Shown: one piece after another, positions 26,033-34,455 of the stretch
Layout of the letters: each line of letters begins with the position of its first letter
Numbering within the stretch: the first letter of the stretch is position 1
Assembly (NCBI GenBank): GCA_018436595.1
Contig: JAHDLC010000002.1
Span: 1-64,000 of the forward strand
Direction: 5' to 3'
Length of the DNA stretch: 64,000 nucleotides
Source: Synergistaceae bacterium
GTDB taxonomy: Bacteria; Synergistota; Synergistia; Synergistales; Aminobacteriaceae
Made by a program: the position numbers and the translations under genes
Notes under the pieces: generated by a model
Databases searched by the model: none
What the model was told of the DNA's origin: nothing
Seen by the model: the letters and a program-made list of their open reading frames with translations, nothing else

Positions 26033-28105
26033 TCAGGTTGTGAGGCGGCCGCCGCCCAGGCTCCAGGAAACGGGAAAAAGCCGTCCGGTGAACTCGGGAT
26101 CGTGGCTGACCGCCACGATGGCCTCCCGGCGGGAGAGCATCCATTCCTCGAACCGGGCCTGCCATTCGGGGTCGAAATCCCTGGTGGGCTCGTCCAGCAG
26201 CAGGAGATCCCCCTCCCGGACGGAAAGGGAGGCCACCGCCACCATCCTCCGCTCTGCGGAGTTCAGGTCGAGGGGGTGCTTCTCCTCCTTCCTGGACAGC
26301 CCCGTCGCGGAGAGGGCCTGCCGCATGCGCTCCATGCGCTCGTCAGGTGACAGGGCAGATTTCCTGAGTGAGAAGAGCACTTCCCCGGCCACTGTGGAGT
26401 GGAAGATCTGCCGTTCGGCGTCCTGGAAGAGAAAGCCTATCCGGGCGGCCCGTTCTCCGGGAGCCATGGAGCCCACGGGCACGCCTCCCAGCAGCACCGC
26501 TCCGCATTCAGGCTCGAGAAGCCCCGCACACAGGCGCATAAGGGTTGATTTCCCGGCGCCGTTCGGTCCCGTGAGGGCGGCCCGCTCTCCCGGGCGGAGG
26601 ACGGCGTTCAGCGACCGGAGGAGGGGAGAGGTTTCCCCCTTCCACCGGAAGGAAAGATCGTCGATAACCAGCACCGGACGATCATCCTTCTTTTCCGGGA
26701 AAAGTGAAGAACCTGCCGCCGGCCGCCTGGAGCAAACGGGGGAGGGGCCGGGGAGAAGACGGCCGTCCCGGAAATGCCATGCCGGTGGAAACCACGGTGA
26801 AGAGGCGTTCCCCGGCTTCTCGAGGACTACAAGAGCTGTCCCCTCCTCCCGGGCCTGCCGGCGGAGAACGGAGGCGAGGGAGTGCCGGTCGGCGGGATGA
26901 ATCCGGGAAAAGGCCTCGTCGAGTACCAGCAGCCGGGGGGTCATGGCCAGGGCGGAAGCGAGGGCCAGCTTCTGGGCTTCCCCTCCGGAGAGGCATGCCG
27001 GGTTCCGGTCCCCGAGATGGGTGATGCCTGCGAGATCGAGGGCCCGTTCCACCCGGGTCCGGATTTCCGCGGGAGGGAGCGCCAGGTTTTCAGGGCCGAA
27101 GGCCACCTCCTCCCGGACTGTGAAGGTACATCCGGAGAGGGACAGGACAGGATTCTGCTGCACGGCCTGCACGTCCGGCGACCAGGCGAGACATGTCCTC
27201 GCTGTCACGTCCTCCCCGAGCACCCGGACGTTACCGGAGATGGAGCCACCCCTGTGCTCCGGCACGGCCCCGGAGAGCATGGAGGCCAGGGTGGATTTTC
27301 CGCTCCCGTTGCCCCCTTCAAGGAATGCGGTGTCTCCAGGCGCAACGGAAAACTCCGGAATCTCCAGGACGGGTTTTGTTTCTCCCGGGGCAAGAAAAGC
27401 GGCCTCCCTCAATTCAGCCACCTTTCCATTGAAGGTCTGAGGGGCCGGTTCGAGGGCGGGCAGGGCTCCGGTTTCCCCTTCCCGCGCAAGGGACGACCTG
27501 CGGGGGAAGAGTCCGAAGCCCTTCATGTCGAGGGCCGCGCTCCTTGCGGGCAGTTCGTTCAGCATGCCCAGCACCAGGGGAAAGACCAGCGCCGTCAGGG
27601 AGGACGCCCTCTCCAAGAAAGTGCCGTGGACCGGGACCCCCCGGGAGAGCTGGGCCTCCCGAACCTGGGCGGCCCGGGTCCGTATCTGCTCCGCCAGCAG
27701 CAGCGGGCTTGCGAGAAGGAAGGCCCAGGAGGCGGGGAGCCTGCCGGCGAAGAGGGAACGGATCAGGACCGGGGGAGGAACATATTCAAGCCAGAGCTGG
27801 CTCGCGGAGATCACGGAGAGTATGCGGAGCCACAGTCCCAAAGCCCACACGGCCCGGGAGGGCTGAACGGACCCTCCAAAGAAAAGCTGGAGGGCGCCGC
27901 CGTGGATCAGCCAGAAACCGAGGGCCAGGGGGAGCATGAAGAGGGCGACGGCCTTGGCACGGCGCCTCGCCCTCGGCCAGAGGAGAACCGCTCCCGCTGA
28001 GAGTCCCGCCATGACGGCGGCAAAGGGAAAGGCCGGGAGCCCCATAGAGCCCCCGACCCACACTGCCCAGAGGAGAAAGGACCTGAAGGGGCCGATCTTC
28101 CTCAC
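26033..28105 (-). CDS. ECF transporter module: EcfT-EcfA-EcfA' single-chain fusion
   Basis: 690 residues combining three subunits that are usually separate. Residues 1-205 are an EcfT-like membrane part with 5-6 hydrophobic segments and the two coupling motifs near EAQLSRGVP (150-158) and ARSAALDMKGF (187-197). Residues 240-455 are ABC domain 1: Walker A GGNGSGKST (264-272), signature CLSGGEAQK (371-379), Walker B RLLVLDEAF. Residues 475-690 are ABC domain 2: Walker A GPNGAGKST (513-521), a degenerate signature DLNSAERR (613-620), Walker B LLLLDEP and His switch VSHD. Domain 1 lacks the switch His (VVLEKP). This gives one consensus and one degenerate ATP site. It lies 6 bp after the S component. 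Confidence 0.9.
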   Translation of the reverse strand: MRKIGPFRSFLLWAVWVGGSMGLPAFPFAAVMAGLSAGAVLLWPRARRRAKAVALFMLPLALGFWLIHGGALQLFFGGSVQPSRAVWALGLWLRILSVISASQLWLEYVPPPVLIRSLFAGRLPASWAFLLASPLLLAEQIRTRAAQVREAQLSRGVPVHGTFLERASSLTALVFPLVLGMLNELPARSAALDMKGFGLFPRRSSLAREGETGALPALEPAPQTFNGKVAELREAAFLAPGETKPVLEIPEFSVAPGDTAFLEGGNGSGKSTLASMLSGAVPEHRGGSISGNVRVLGEDVTARTCLAWSPDVQAVQQNPVLSLSGCTFTVREEVAFGPENLALPPAEIRTRVERALDLAGITHLGDRNPACLSGGEAQKLALASALAMTPRLLVLDEAFSRIHPADRHSLASVLRRQAREEGTALVVLEKPGNASSPWFPPAWHFRDGRLLPGPSPVCSRRPAAGSSLFPEKKDDRPVLVIDDLSFRWKGETSPLLRSLNAVLRPGERAALTGPNGAGKSTLMRLCAGLLEPECGAVLLGGVPVGSMAPGERAARIGFLFQDAERQIFHSTVAGEVLFSLRKSALSPDERMERMRQALSATGLSRKEEKHPLDLNSAERRMVAVASLSVREGDLLLLDEPTRDFDPEWQARFEEWMLSRREAIVAVSHDPEFTGRLFPVSWSLGGGRLTT

Positions 28106-28111
28106 GTCCGC

Positions 28112-28678
28112 TCAGGCCACGTTTTCCGCACCGGGGAAGAGGCTCCGGATCCGCCCGGGAAGCTGCCGCACCACGGCCTGGGCCACGAGGCAGGCCACGA
28201 TCTTGTCCACAAGGTTGGTCCAGATCACCGTCAGGGCGACGGACTGGAGGAGTTTCTGCCCCACGGCGGTCAGGTAGGCCACGAAGAAGTCCGCCCCCGA
28301 CCCTGTCACGCCGCCGAACAGGTAGGTCCGGATGGGCGTGGCCACGAGGGTCACGAAAAGGGTGATCACCACGCCGGCGATCACGGCGCCTCCAAGGGTG
28401 CGGAACAGCCCCTTCCGGGCCGCGAATCCCGCCACGAGGCCGATGACCATGGCCACGGGAGCGAAGGCCGCCGCCACGGGCCCGGAAATGACGCCCCACA
28501 GCAGGTTGGTGACGAGTCCCGTGGCCATTCCGACCCACGGGCCCATGAGAAGGGCCGCCAGAACAGTGCCGATGGAATCGAGGAAGATGGGCAGCTTCAG
28601 GGTCGAGGCCGCCTGTCCGAGACCGATGTTCAGCGCGATGCACAAGGCGATAAGTACCAGGGTTCTGTTTTTCATCAT
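28112..28678 (-). CDS. ECF transporter substrate-binding (S) component
   Basis: 188-residue protein with six hydrophobic segments, the size and pattern of ECF S components, which bind a vitamin or other small molecule in the membrane and dock on EcfT. Small-residue motifs in the first helix, ALCIALNIGLGQA, suit the helix-1 contact with EcfT. The substrate cannot be assigned. The start overlaps the PPC gene stop (TGATG context) and the EcfTAA gene follows at once. Confidence 0.88.
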   Translation of the reverse strand: MMKNRTLVLIALCIALNIGLGQAASTLKLPIFLDSIGTVLAALLMGPWVGMATGLVTNLLWGVISGPVAAAFAPVAMVIGLVAGFAARKGLFRTLGGAVIAGVVITLFVTLVATPIRTYLFGGVTGSGADFFVAYLTAVGQKLLQSVALTVIWTNLVDKIVACLVAQAVVRQLPGRIRSLFPGAENVA

Positions 28679-29124
28679 TTATTCTCCTTTTTCGTCAGTG
28701 TTCGGGGCATGACCTCAAGTTCGTCGTAGGTCGAAAGAGGGCAGTATCCGCGGCGGAATTCCAGGCCGGGAAGATCCCCCAGCACCAGTTCCATGGTCGT
28801 GCGGACGATACATCCTTCCAGCACGTGTCCCCCCGTAACGGCGCCCCCGGGGTCCGAAACGGCCATGTGCAGATGTTCACCCGCTGCGTCGAGGGTCCCC
28901 ACAAGGGAGACGACCTCAAAGCAGCCGTCGGCCTCCGTTCCTTCAGGTTTGCCCGCGAATCGCAGGCAGACCCGCGACAGGCTGCCCACCACTCCTGCGA
29001 TATACCCCGCCCGAATTCCGCAGTTCCGGACAATGCGCCGCAGCGCACCAAGAAGCTCCTCGCCCGGAACCAGCCGGAAAGCCAAAAAGCGCCCTTGGGA
29101 TACTCCGATTTTCGTTTCGTTCAT
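28675..29124 (-). CDS. PPC/DUF296-domain protein
   Basis: 149 residues with the PPC (plants and prokaryotes conserved, DUF296) fold: FLAFRLVPGEELLGALRRIV, GYIAGVVGSL, LVGTLDAAGEHLHMAVSD and GGHVLEGCIV. The conserved His residues in GEHLHMAV and GGHVL may bind a metal, as in bacterial homologues of known structure. Bacterial function is unknown; plant members have an added AT-hook. The start at 29124 has AGGAGGAAGGG upstream; 4 bp overlaps on both sides place it inside a transport operon, suggesting a role with the imported ligand. Confidence 0.86.
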   Translation of the reverse strand: MNETKIGVSQGRFLAFRLVPGEELLGALRRIVRNCGIRAGYIAGVVGSLSRVCLRFAGKPEGTEADGCFEVVSLVGTLDAAGEHLHMAVSDPGGAVTGGHVLEGCIVRTTMELVLGDLPGLEFRRGYCPLSTYDELEVMPRTLTKKENK

Positions 29125-29969
29125 CCCTTCCTCCTGTACACCACCGGCGGAAGGAGAGGGTTCCCCAGGCCGGCTCCCTTCCCGAACCACTGGTCTATCG
29201 TTCCGTAGACCAGGCGGACAACCTCCTCCTGGACAATGCCCGCGGTACAGAAGAGCCTGCCCCCCCGCACCGCTTCCATCGCCTCCGGGATGGCGTCGAT
29301 ACCGCCCACGGGAGGGATGCATCCTCCCCGTTCTTCCACGGCCTGCAGCGCACCGAGGGCCATGAGATCATTGGCGCAGAAGATAACCCGCATATCCGGC
29401 AGAGCCGCAAGAAGACCGTGAACAAAACCATGGGCTTTTTTCCGGCAAAAATCCGCATATCCTGTAAGGATCCTGTCCTGGGGAAAAACCTTCGCAAAGG
29501 CGTGGAATGCTCCCCTGCACCGGGCCTCCGAGTGCATCGCATCACGGAATCCTCCCAGTATCAGAGCCCATCCGGCCGGATTTTTCCCAAAGCCTGAGAC
29601 CAGCTCGTCCGCAACGACCCGCCCCTGCTCACGGAAATCGGCGACCGGAACGGGATGGTATCCGGGTGCCCCGGCAACAGCGGCCGCGTCACACTTCGGC
29701 CCCACGTCGAACAGGGGCGTTCCTCCGGCATGGAGGACCACAGGGACAAGGTTTGTTGAGGAGAGGGGATTGATCACGATGGCGTCATATCCCTCTCCCA
29801 TCATCTCCTCCAGCACCTTCCGCTGCTCCTCGGGGTCGTTCCCGGCACGGGGGGCCCGGAACTCGGGAATAACGTCCCACAGTGGGGCGAGACGCTGATA
29901 CTGCTCCCTTTTTTCCCGCCAGAACGGATTGTCCGTGTCACAGAGCAGAATGCCGATACGCCGCGTCAT
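29121..29969 (-). CDS. Cytosolic periplasmic-binding-protein-like sensor (Peripla_BP_4 type)
   Basis: 282 residues of the ribose-binding/LacI ligand-binding fold but with no signal peptide and no helix-turn-helix; it begins directly at the first strand, RIGILLCDTDNPFW. It is clearly homologous to the exported protein encoded next upstream: NP(F/Y)W, GYDAI(V/I)(I/V)(N/T)P, a C-terminal half with (I/F)(Y/F)CANDLMAL. It should bind the same or a similar ligand in the cytosol. Possible roles are storage, sensing or handing ligand to a partner. It lies 9 bp after the exported copy and overlaps the PPC gene by 4 bp. Confidence 0.83.
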   Translation of the reverse strand: MTRRIGILLCDTDNPFWREKREQYQRLAPLWDVIPEFRAPRAGNDPEEQRKVLEEMMGEGYDAIVINPLSSTNLVPVVLHAGGTPLFDVGPKCDAAAVAGAPGYHPVPVADFREQGRVVADELVSGFGKNPAGWALILGGFRDAMHSEARCRGAFHAFAKVFPQDRILTGYADFCRKKAHGFVHGLLAALPDMRVIFCANDLMALGALQAVEERGGCIPPVGGIDAIPEAMEAVRGGRLFCTAGIVQEEVVRLVYGTIDQWFGKGAGLGNPLLPPVVYRRKG

Positions 29970-29978
29970 CGGAACAAA

Positions 29979-31007
29979 TTACTTCCAGCCCTCAAAATTG
30001 CCGATATTCCCGGCAGTCGCCAGCATGATGGGAATGGCCAGGCGCTCGGGAAGGTCGGTCGCCCTGCCGGCCAGCTTGACTGCGAAAACGATGGCCCCCC
30101 TCGTCCATGCCGCCTGGGAGAATGTCGTCGAACCCTGGAGTTTCCCCTCTTTGATGGCCGCCCTGGCCTCGGGTATGAAGTCCGTTCCGTAAATCAGCAC
30201 TCCCTCCCGCTTTCCCGATGTTTCCAGCGCATCGGCGGCGGCCAGCGCCATGACGTCGTTCGCGCAGTAGATGCCGCGAAGGTCCGGAACGACCTTGACG
30301 AGGTTCGTCGTGATATCGAAGGCGAGATTCCGGTCCCACTTGCCGGGCTGGACGGAGACGACCTCGACATTTCCTGCCGATGCAAAGACGTCGCCCGCCC
30401 CCTTCTTGCGGGCCTCGCTCTGCCCCGCTCCCGGTATCCCCTCGATGATCGCGACTTTTCCGCCTTCCGCGCCCATTTTCTTCACCATATCTTCCGCCGC
30501 GAGCCGTCCCTGGTCGAGGAAGGTCGCGCTGATCCACCCGTCGAGCCTGCCGCCCGCGTCCTTCAGCGCCTTGGCATCGATGGCGGGGCCGGAGCAGATG
30601 ACGGGAATCCCTTTTTCGTTCGCCTTCAGCACCCCCGGAATCAGGTTGAAGGGATCCATGGGCGTCACGATGATGGCGTCATATCCCTTGACGACCATCG
30701 TCTCGAGCGTTTCGAGCTGCGATTTGAGGTCGCCCTCGGCCGGAGCGGCCAGGATCTCCACGGAAACGTTCATTTCGGAAGCCCATTCCTCGTAGCGTTT
30801 CTTCATCTCCGTCCAGTAGGGATTGGAGAGGGTGATGACCAAAACCCCTATTTTCTTTCCGCCGCCGTCGGAGGGGATCTGCCCCAACTGAGACTCGATC
30901 GTCGCGATCGACTCCGCCACCATGGGGTTCATTGCGCCGAAGGCCGAACCCCATACGCTCAAAAGAAACACCAGCGCCAGAAAGACTCCTTCCACAGACC
31001 GCTTCAT
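29979..31007 (-). CDS. Sugar-type ABC transporter substrate-binding protein (CUT2)
   Basis: About 342 residues. A signal peptide (MKRS, hydrophobic core, GSAFGA cleavage region) is followed by the ribose-binding-protein fold: KIGVLVITLSNPYW, GYDAIIVTPMDPFNL, a mid-domain GWISATFLDQG, and YCANDVMALAAADAL. The ligand-stacking aromatic in NPYW is typical of sugar binders. Start 31007 follows GGGGAG; ATG 31028, overlapping the permease stop, is the alternative. The long first segment before strand 1 (about 35 residues) is unusual. Ligand unknown; ribose, inositol or another polyol are candidates. Confidence 0.88.
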   Translation of the reverse strand: MKRSVEGVFLALVFLLSVWGSAFGAMNPMVAESIATIESQLGQIPSDGGGKKIGVLVITLSNPYWTEMKKRYEEWASEMNVSVEILAAPAEGDLKSQLETLETMVVKGYDAIIVTPMDPFNLIPGVLKANEKGIPVICSGPAIDAKALKDAGGRLDGWISATFLDQGRLAAEDMVKKMGAEGGKVAIIEGIPGAGQSEARKKGAGDVFASAGNVEVVSVQPGKWDRNLAFDITTNLVKVVPDLRGIYCANDVMALAAADALETSGKREGVLIYGTDFIPEARAAIKEGKLQGSTTFSQAAWTRGAIVFAVKLAGRATDLPERLAIPIMLATAGNIGNFEGWK

Positions 31008-31024
31008 CTTCCCAAACTCCCCTT

Positions 31025-31960
31025 TCATTTTTTGCTCCCGTTCTTTTTCGAGCGCTCCGAAATAACCATCGCCGCCAGAATGATGAAACCTGTGACAAAT
31101 TGCTGGTAGTAGGACGAAATCCCCGCCAGGACAAGCCCGTTTTTTACCACCCCCATCAGGATTCCGGCGAAGAGCGTTCCGACAATGCGCGGTGCGCCGC
31201 CCCGGATTTTCGTTCCTCCCAAAACCACGGTGGCAATGGCGTTCATCTCCACCATGGTCCCGGCCAGCGGTTCCGCGCTGTTCAGCTTCGAGGTCAGGAT
31301 CACCGATGCGAGCGCGGCGCACATCCCGCACACAACGTACAGAACCGTCTTATACAGACGGGTGGCGGCTCCGTTCCGGCGCAGGGCTTCCTCGTTGCCT
31401 CCCAGCGCAGCGGCGTATATTCCCAATCGGGTGCAGCGGGCCAGGAAGCCCCCAGTTGCGACAACAGCGGTGCAGATCAGGGCAGAGACCGGGAGGCCGC
31501 CGACCTTCCCTCTGCCGATCCAGGAAAAATCCGCCGAGAAGCCGTAGATCGGAATTCCCTGGGTGACAATCAGCGCCCCGCCTCCGACGAGACTCATCAT
31601 GGCGAGAGTGGCCATGAACGGGTTGACCTCCAGTTTCACTACAAGGAGGGCGTTCAGAAGTCCCAGCAGAGCTCCTGTCAGCAGCGCCGCAGCTATGGTG
31701 GGGAGAACGCCGAAACCTGCCTTTATCAGGGAAGCCATAACGATCCCGCAGACAGCCACGTTCGCCCCCACGGACAGATCGATTCCCGCCGAGGCGATCA
31801 CCAGCGTCATCCCGACGGCAACGACAATGTTGATGCTGCTCTGGTCCAGGATGGTCACGATATTTTCCCCTGTAAGGAAGTGCGGCGAGATTCGGGAGAA
31901 GAACAGGGAGAGCGCGATGGCCGAGGCTCCTACCCAGAACGGCTGGGGAAGCCTATTCAT
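31025..31960 (-). CDS. Sugar-type ABC transporter permease (RbsC/BPD_transp_2)
   Basis: 311-residue inner-membrane permease with 8-10 hydrophobic segments. The family patterns GIDLSVGANVAVCGIV, the NALLVVKLEVNPFMATLAMMSLVGG stretch and GGTKIRGGAPRIVGTLFAGILMGVV are present. The start ATG at 31960 has GGAGGT at good spacing and overlaps the ATPase stop by 8 bp; an upstream ATG at 31978 has a weaker context. Confidence 0.9.
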   Translation of the reverse strand: MNRLPQPFWVGASAIALSLFFSRISPHFLTGENIVTILDQSSINIVVAVGMTLVIASAGIDLSVGANVAVCGIVMASLIKAGFGVLPTIAAALLTGALLGLLNALLVVKLEVNPFMATLAMMSLVGGGALIVTQGIPIYGFSADFSWIGRGKVGGLPVSALICTAVVATGGFLARCTRLGIYAAALGGNEEALRRNGAATRLYKTVLYVVCGMCAALASVILTSKLNSAEPLAGTMVEMNAIATVVLGGTKIRGGAPRIVGTLFAGILMGVVKNGLVLAGISSYYQQFVTGFIILAAMVISERSKKNGSKK

Positions 31961-32762
31961 CGCCTGCCACCTCCGCACTTTCCGCAGTGAGCGGCGGTGC
32001 TCCGGACATCATGGCAATCACGTCCTGCAGCGAAATATCACGGGTTTTTCCGCACCAGAGCTTCATTCCGGAACGCAGAACACATATCCTGTCGGCGATC
32101 CGGAACACCTGGGGAAGGTTGTGGGAGACGAAGAGGACAGCCATTTTTTTCTCCCTCAATCCACGAATGATACCGAGGACCAGTTCGCTTTCGCGTACAC
32201 CCATGGCTGCAGTGGGTTCGTCGAGGATGACGATGCCGGCATCCTTCCCGGCAGATGCCTGCATCACCGCACGGGCGATGGCGACCGCCTGGCGCTGCCC
32301 TCCGGAAAGGTCGGCTATCCGCGCCCTGGTCGAAGGAAGGTCTATTCCCAGTTCTTTGAGTCTGCGGGCAGCCTCCGAATGCATGCGGCCGCGGTCCACA
32401 AGAAACCCCGCCTTCAGCGGTTCGGCACCGAGGAAGAGGTTCGTCGCCACATCAAGGTCTTCCACCAGGGCAAGGTCCTGGTAGACCGCCGAAACGCCCT
32501 CCTCCATGGATTTCCGGGGAGAGAGGGAGAGAAACTCCTTGCCCCGCAGGCTTATAATGCCTCCGTCGGGGGTGATCGTCCCCGTGACGCATTTGATCAG
32601 CGTCGATTTTCCGGCGCCGTTGTCTCCAACGATGGCCAGTATTTCTCCCGAAGAAAGAGAAAGGGAAATACCTTTCAGAACCTCTACCCTGCCAAAGTTC
32701 TTTGAGAGTGCCTGTATTTCGAGGACCTGTTCCATTGGGTCATGTAAAGTCAAAGCCGACAT
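31953..32762 (-). CDS. Sugar-type ABC transporter ATP-binding protein (single domain)
   Basis: 269 residues with Walker A GDNGAGKST, signature LSGGQRQAVAIA, Walker B IVILDEPTAAM and switch VSHN. Most ribose-type ATPases carry two fused ATPase halves (about 500 residues); this one has only one, as in FrcA-like importers, so it should homodimerise. The start at 32762 follows GGAGGATTG. It is the first gene of the seven-gene unit running to 26033. Confidence 0.9.
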   Translation of the reverse strand: MSALTLHDPMEQVLEIQALSKNFGRVEVLKGISLSLSSGEILAIVGDNGAGKSTLIKCVTGTITPDGGIISLRGKEFLSLSPRKSMEEGVSAVYQDLALVEDLDVATNLFLGAEPLKAGFLVDRGRMHSEAARRLKELGIDLPSTRARIADLSGGQRQAVAIARAVMQASAGKDAGIVILDEPTAAMGVRESELVLGIIRGLREKKMAVLFVSHNLPQVFRIADRICVLRSGMKLWCGKTRDISLQDVIAMMSGAPPLTAESAEVAGDE

Positions 32763-32823
32763 CAATCCTCCATGCCGTCCAGCCTGAATCCTGGAACGGT
32801 CTGCCTTACAATTGCGAATGAAA

Positions 32824-32829
32824 ATTATA
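32824..32829 (-). promoter_or_regulatory. -10-like element for the seven-gene importer unit
   Basis: TATAAT on the minus strand, 62 bp upstream of the ATPase start, in an AT-rich stretch. The -35 (TTTTCC, 17 bp upstream) is weak, which would suit an activated or regulated promoter. Confidence 0.4.
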
Positions 32830-33057
32830 ACAAGAAAAGATGAAATGGAAAAGGAGGCCGGCATCGTTCCTTCCTCTTCCACAACCGCCCCTTGCGTTTT
32901 CTTTTTCTCGGGTGAAATCACCGGACTGTTCTGTGGTATCTTTTCCCTGACATGTCCGGATCTTTTATCCATCCCCTTCGGAAGGGGAGAGGGATACGCC
33001 TGTTTCGGATATCGTGGAGCGGCAGGGTGATTGGGACTCAAAGGGGGAGGTGACGGA

Positions 33058-34257
33058 ATGAACCGTCTTTTCCGGGCAATGAAGATTCTGCTTCTTTCCG
33101 CGGTGGTTTTCCCGGGAGTGCCTCTGTATTCCGATCTGTTGTCCGCAGATGAACCGGTGGTTCTCACCCGGGACCTGAAGAAGGGACTCGTGATCCTGGT
33201 GAAGTTCCCCGGCCTCGATCCGGGGATCACAAGGGAAGAGATCGCGAGGCGGTTCCGGAGGCTCGACCGCTACGTGAAGGAGATGTCCTACGGAAAAGCC
33301 GCTGTGGAGACGGACCTCACGGAATGGTACGGGATGCCCCTGCCCGTGGGGAAATATGCCATTTCCCCCTCGAACCTGAAGGTGGACAAGTCGAGGGTGA
33401 GCAGGCTCATCCAGGATGCCATAGACGCCGCCGGCAGGGATCATGATTTTTCCCGCTACACTTTCGTCGTCCTGTTCCTGGGGGCCAGATTCCGGGAGTA
33501 CGGCATGATCGGCCTCTGCGGATATCCGGGAATGCTCGGGTGGAGCCGGTCCGCCATGCTGAAGACGAACGGCGGCCAGGCTGTCCCCGGCGGCGTGGCC
33601 ATCTTCACCTCCCAGGCCCACCTCGGAACCCTTTTCCACGACTGCGCCCACGTCTGGGGCGGCGTTCGGGACGGGAAGCGGGTTCTTCCCTGCCTGTACG
33701 ACCACGACCTCCAGGAGAAATACCCCACCCGGGACAGGGGGTGGGAGAAGGCCCTCATCAACATGGGGTACTGGGATCCCATGTCGTGCCACATGATCTC
33801 CTTCGATGCGCCCCCTCCGGGAATTTCGTCCTGGACGAGAATCAGGCTCGGATGGCTTGCCCCGGAGAAGATCGCCGTGGTGAACCCCGACGACAGCCGT
33901 GAGATCGTGCTGGACCCCCTGGGTGAGACATCCTCCGGGGTGCTCGCCCTGAAGATCCCCCTGACGGAACACACCTATTACCTCGTGGAGAACAGGCGGA
34001 AAACCGGCACCTTCGACAGCGTCCTCCCCGGAGAAGGGATCCTGGTGATGTACTGCGACGACAGGATAGCCGAGTGCAGGAACGGAAAGGCCCCGGTGAA
34101 GCTCAGGAACGCCGATCCCCGGATGCCGGGTCTCAGGGGGGCCGCCTTCCGGCTGCCGGACCGGCCCACATTCACCGACAGGGAGAACGGAATAGAGATT
34201 ACCCTGGTGGAGGAAACCGGCCGTTACTGCAAGGTGAGAGTCGGCAGAATCAGGTAA
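33058..34257 (+). CDS. Exported M6-like metalloprotease-related protein with HDxxH
   Basis: 399 residues with an N-terminal hydrophobic export segment. Its layout resembles M6 (immune-inhibitor A-like) peptidases: KGLVILVKFP start, a RRLDRYVKEMSYGKAAVETDL segment, AIFTSQAHLGTLFHDCAHVWGG, then MGYWDPMSCHM, matching the family MGYWDxM motif after the zinc site. The zinc motif is H194-D195-C196-A197-H198, with Asp where the catalytic Glu of HExxH is expected. Either activity is altered or it is a non-catalytic relative. The C-terminal part is beta-rich. The start follows GGGGGAGG. Divergent from the importer operon. Confidence 0.75.
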   Translation: MNRLFRAMKILLLSAVVFPGVPLYSDLLSADEPVVLTRDLKKGLVILVKFPGLDPGITREEIARRFRRLDRYVKEMSYGKAAVETDLTEWYGMPLPVGKYAISPSNLKVDKSRVSRLIQDAIDAAGRDHDFSRYTFVVLFLGARFREYGMIGLCGYPGMLGWSRSAMLKTNGGQAVPGGVAIFTSQAHLGTLFHDCAHVWGGVRDGKRVLPCLYDHDLQEKYPTRDRGWEKALINMGYWDPMSCHMISFDAPPPGISSWTRIRLGWLAPEKIAVVNPDDSREIVLDPLGETSSGVLALKIPLTEHTYYLVENRRKTGTFDSVLPGEGILVMYCDDRIAECRNGKAPVKLRNADPRMPGLRGAAFRLPDRPTFTDRENGIEITLVEETGRYCKVRVGRIR

Positions 34258-34364
34258 ACCGGCGGCGGATTCACCCCGAAACACGACGCGGATTTCTCCC
34301 CTGCCCCGGTTCGTTTTTTCCTTCCTCACCGCAGCCCTGTTCCCTGTTTTCTGAAATCACAGGG

Positions 34365-34392
34365 TTGCAAATCGGTCAGGGAGGTTTATAGT
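34365..34392 (+). promoter_or_regulatory. Promoter for the CGGC protein
   Basis: TTGCAA (34365-34370) and TATAGT (34387-34392) are 16 bp apart. The leader contains the palindrome CCGATC-GTCT-GATCGG (34415-34430), a possible operator or small hairpin. Confidence 0.5.
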
Positions 34393-34455
34393 AATGAGAA
34401 TAAATATCAACAAGCCGATCGTCTGATCGGTATTCCGACCCAAGGAGGCCTTCTC

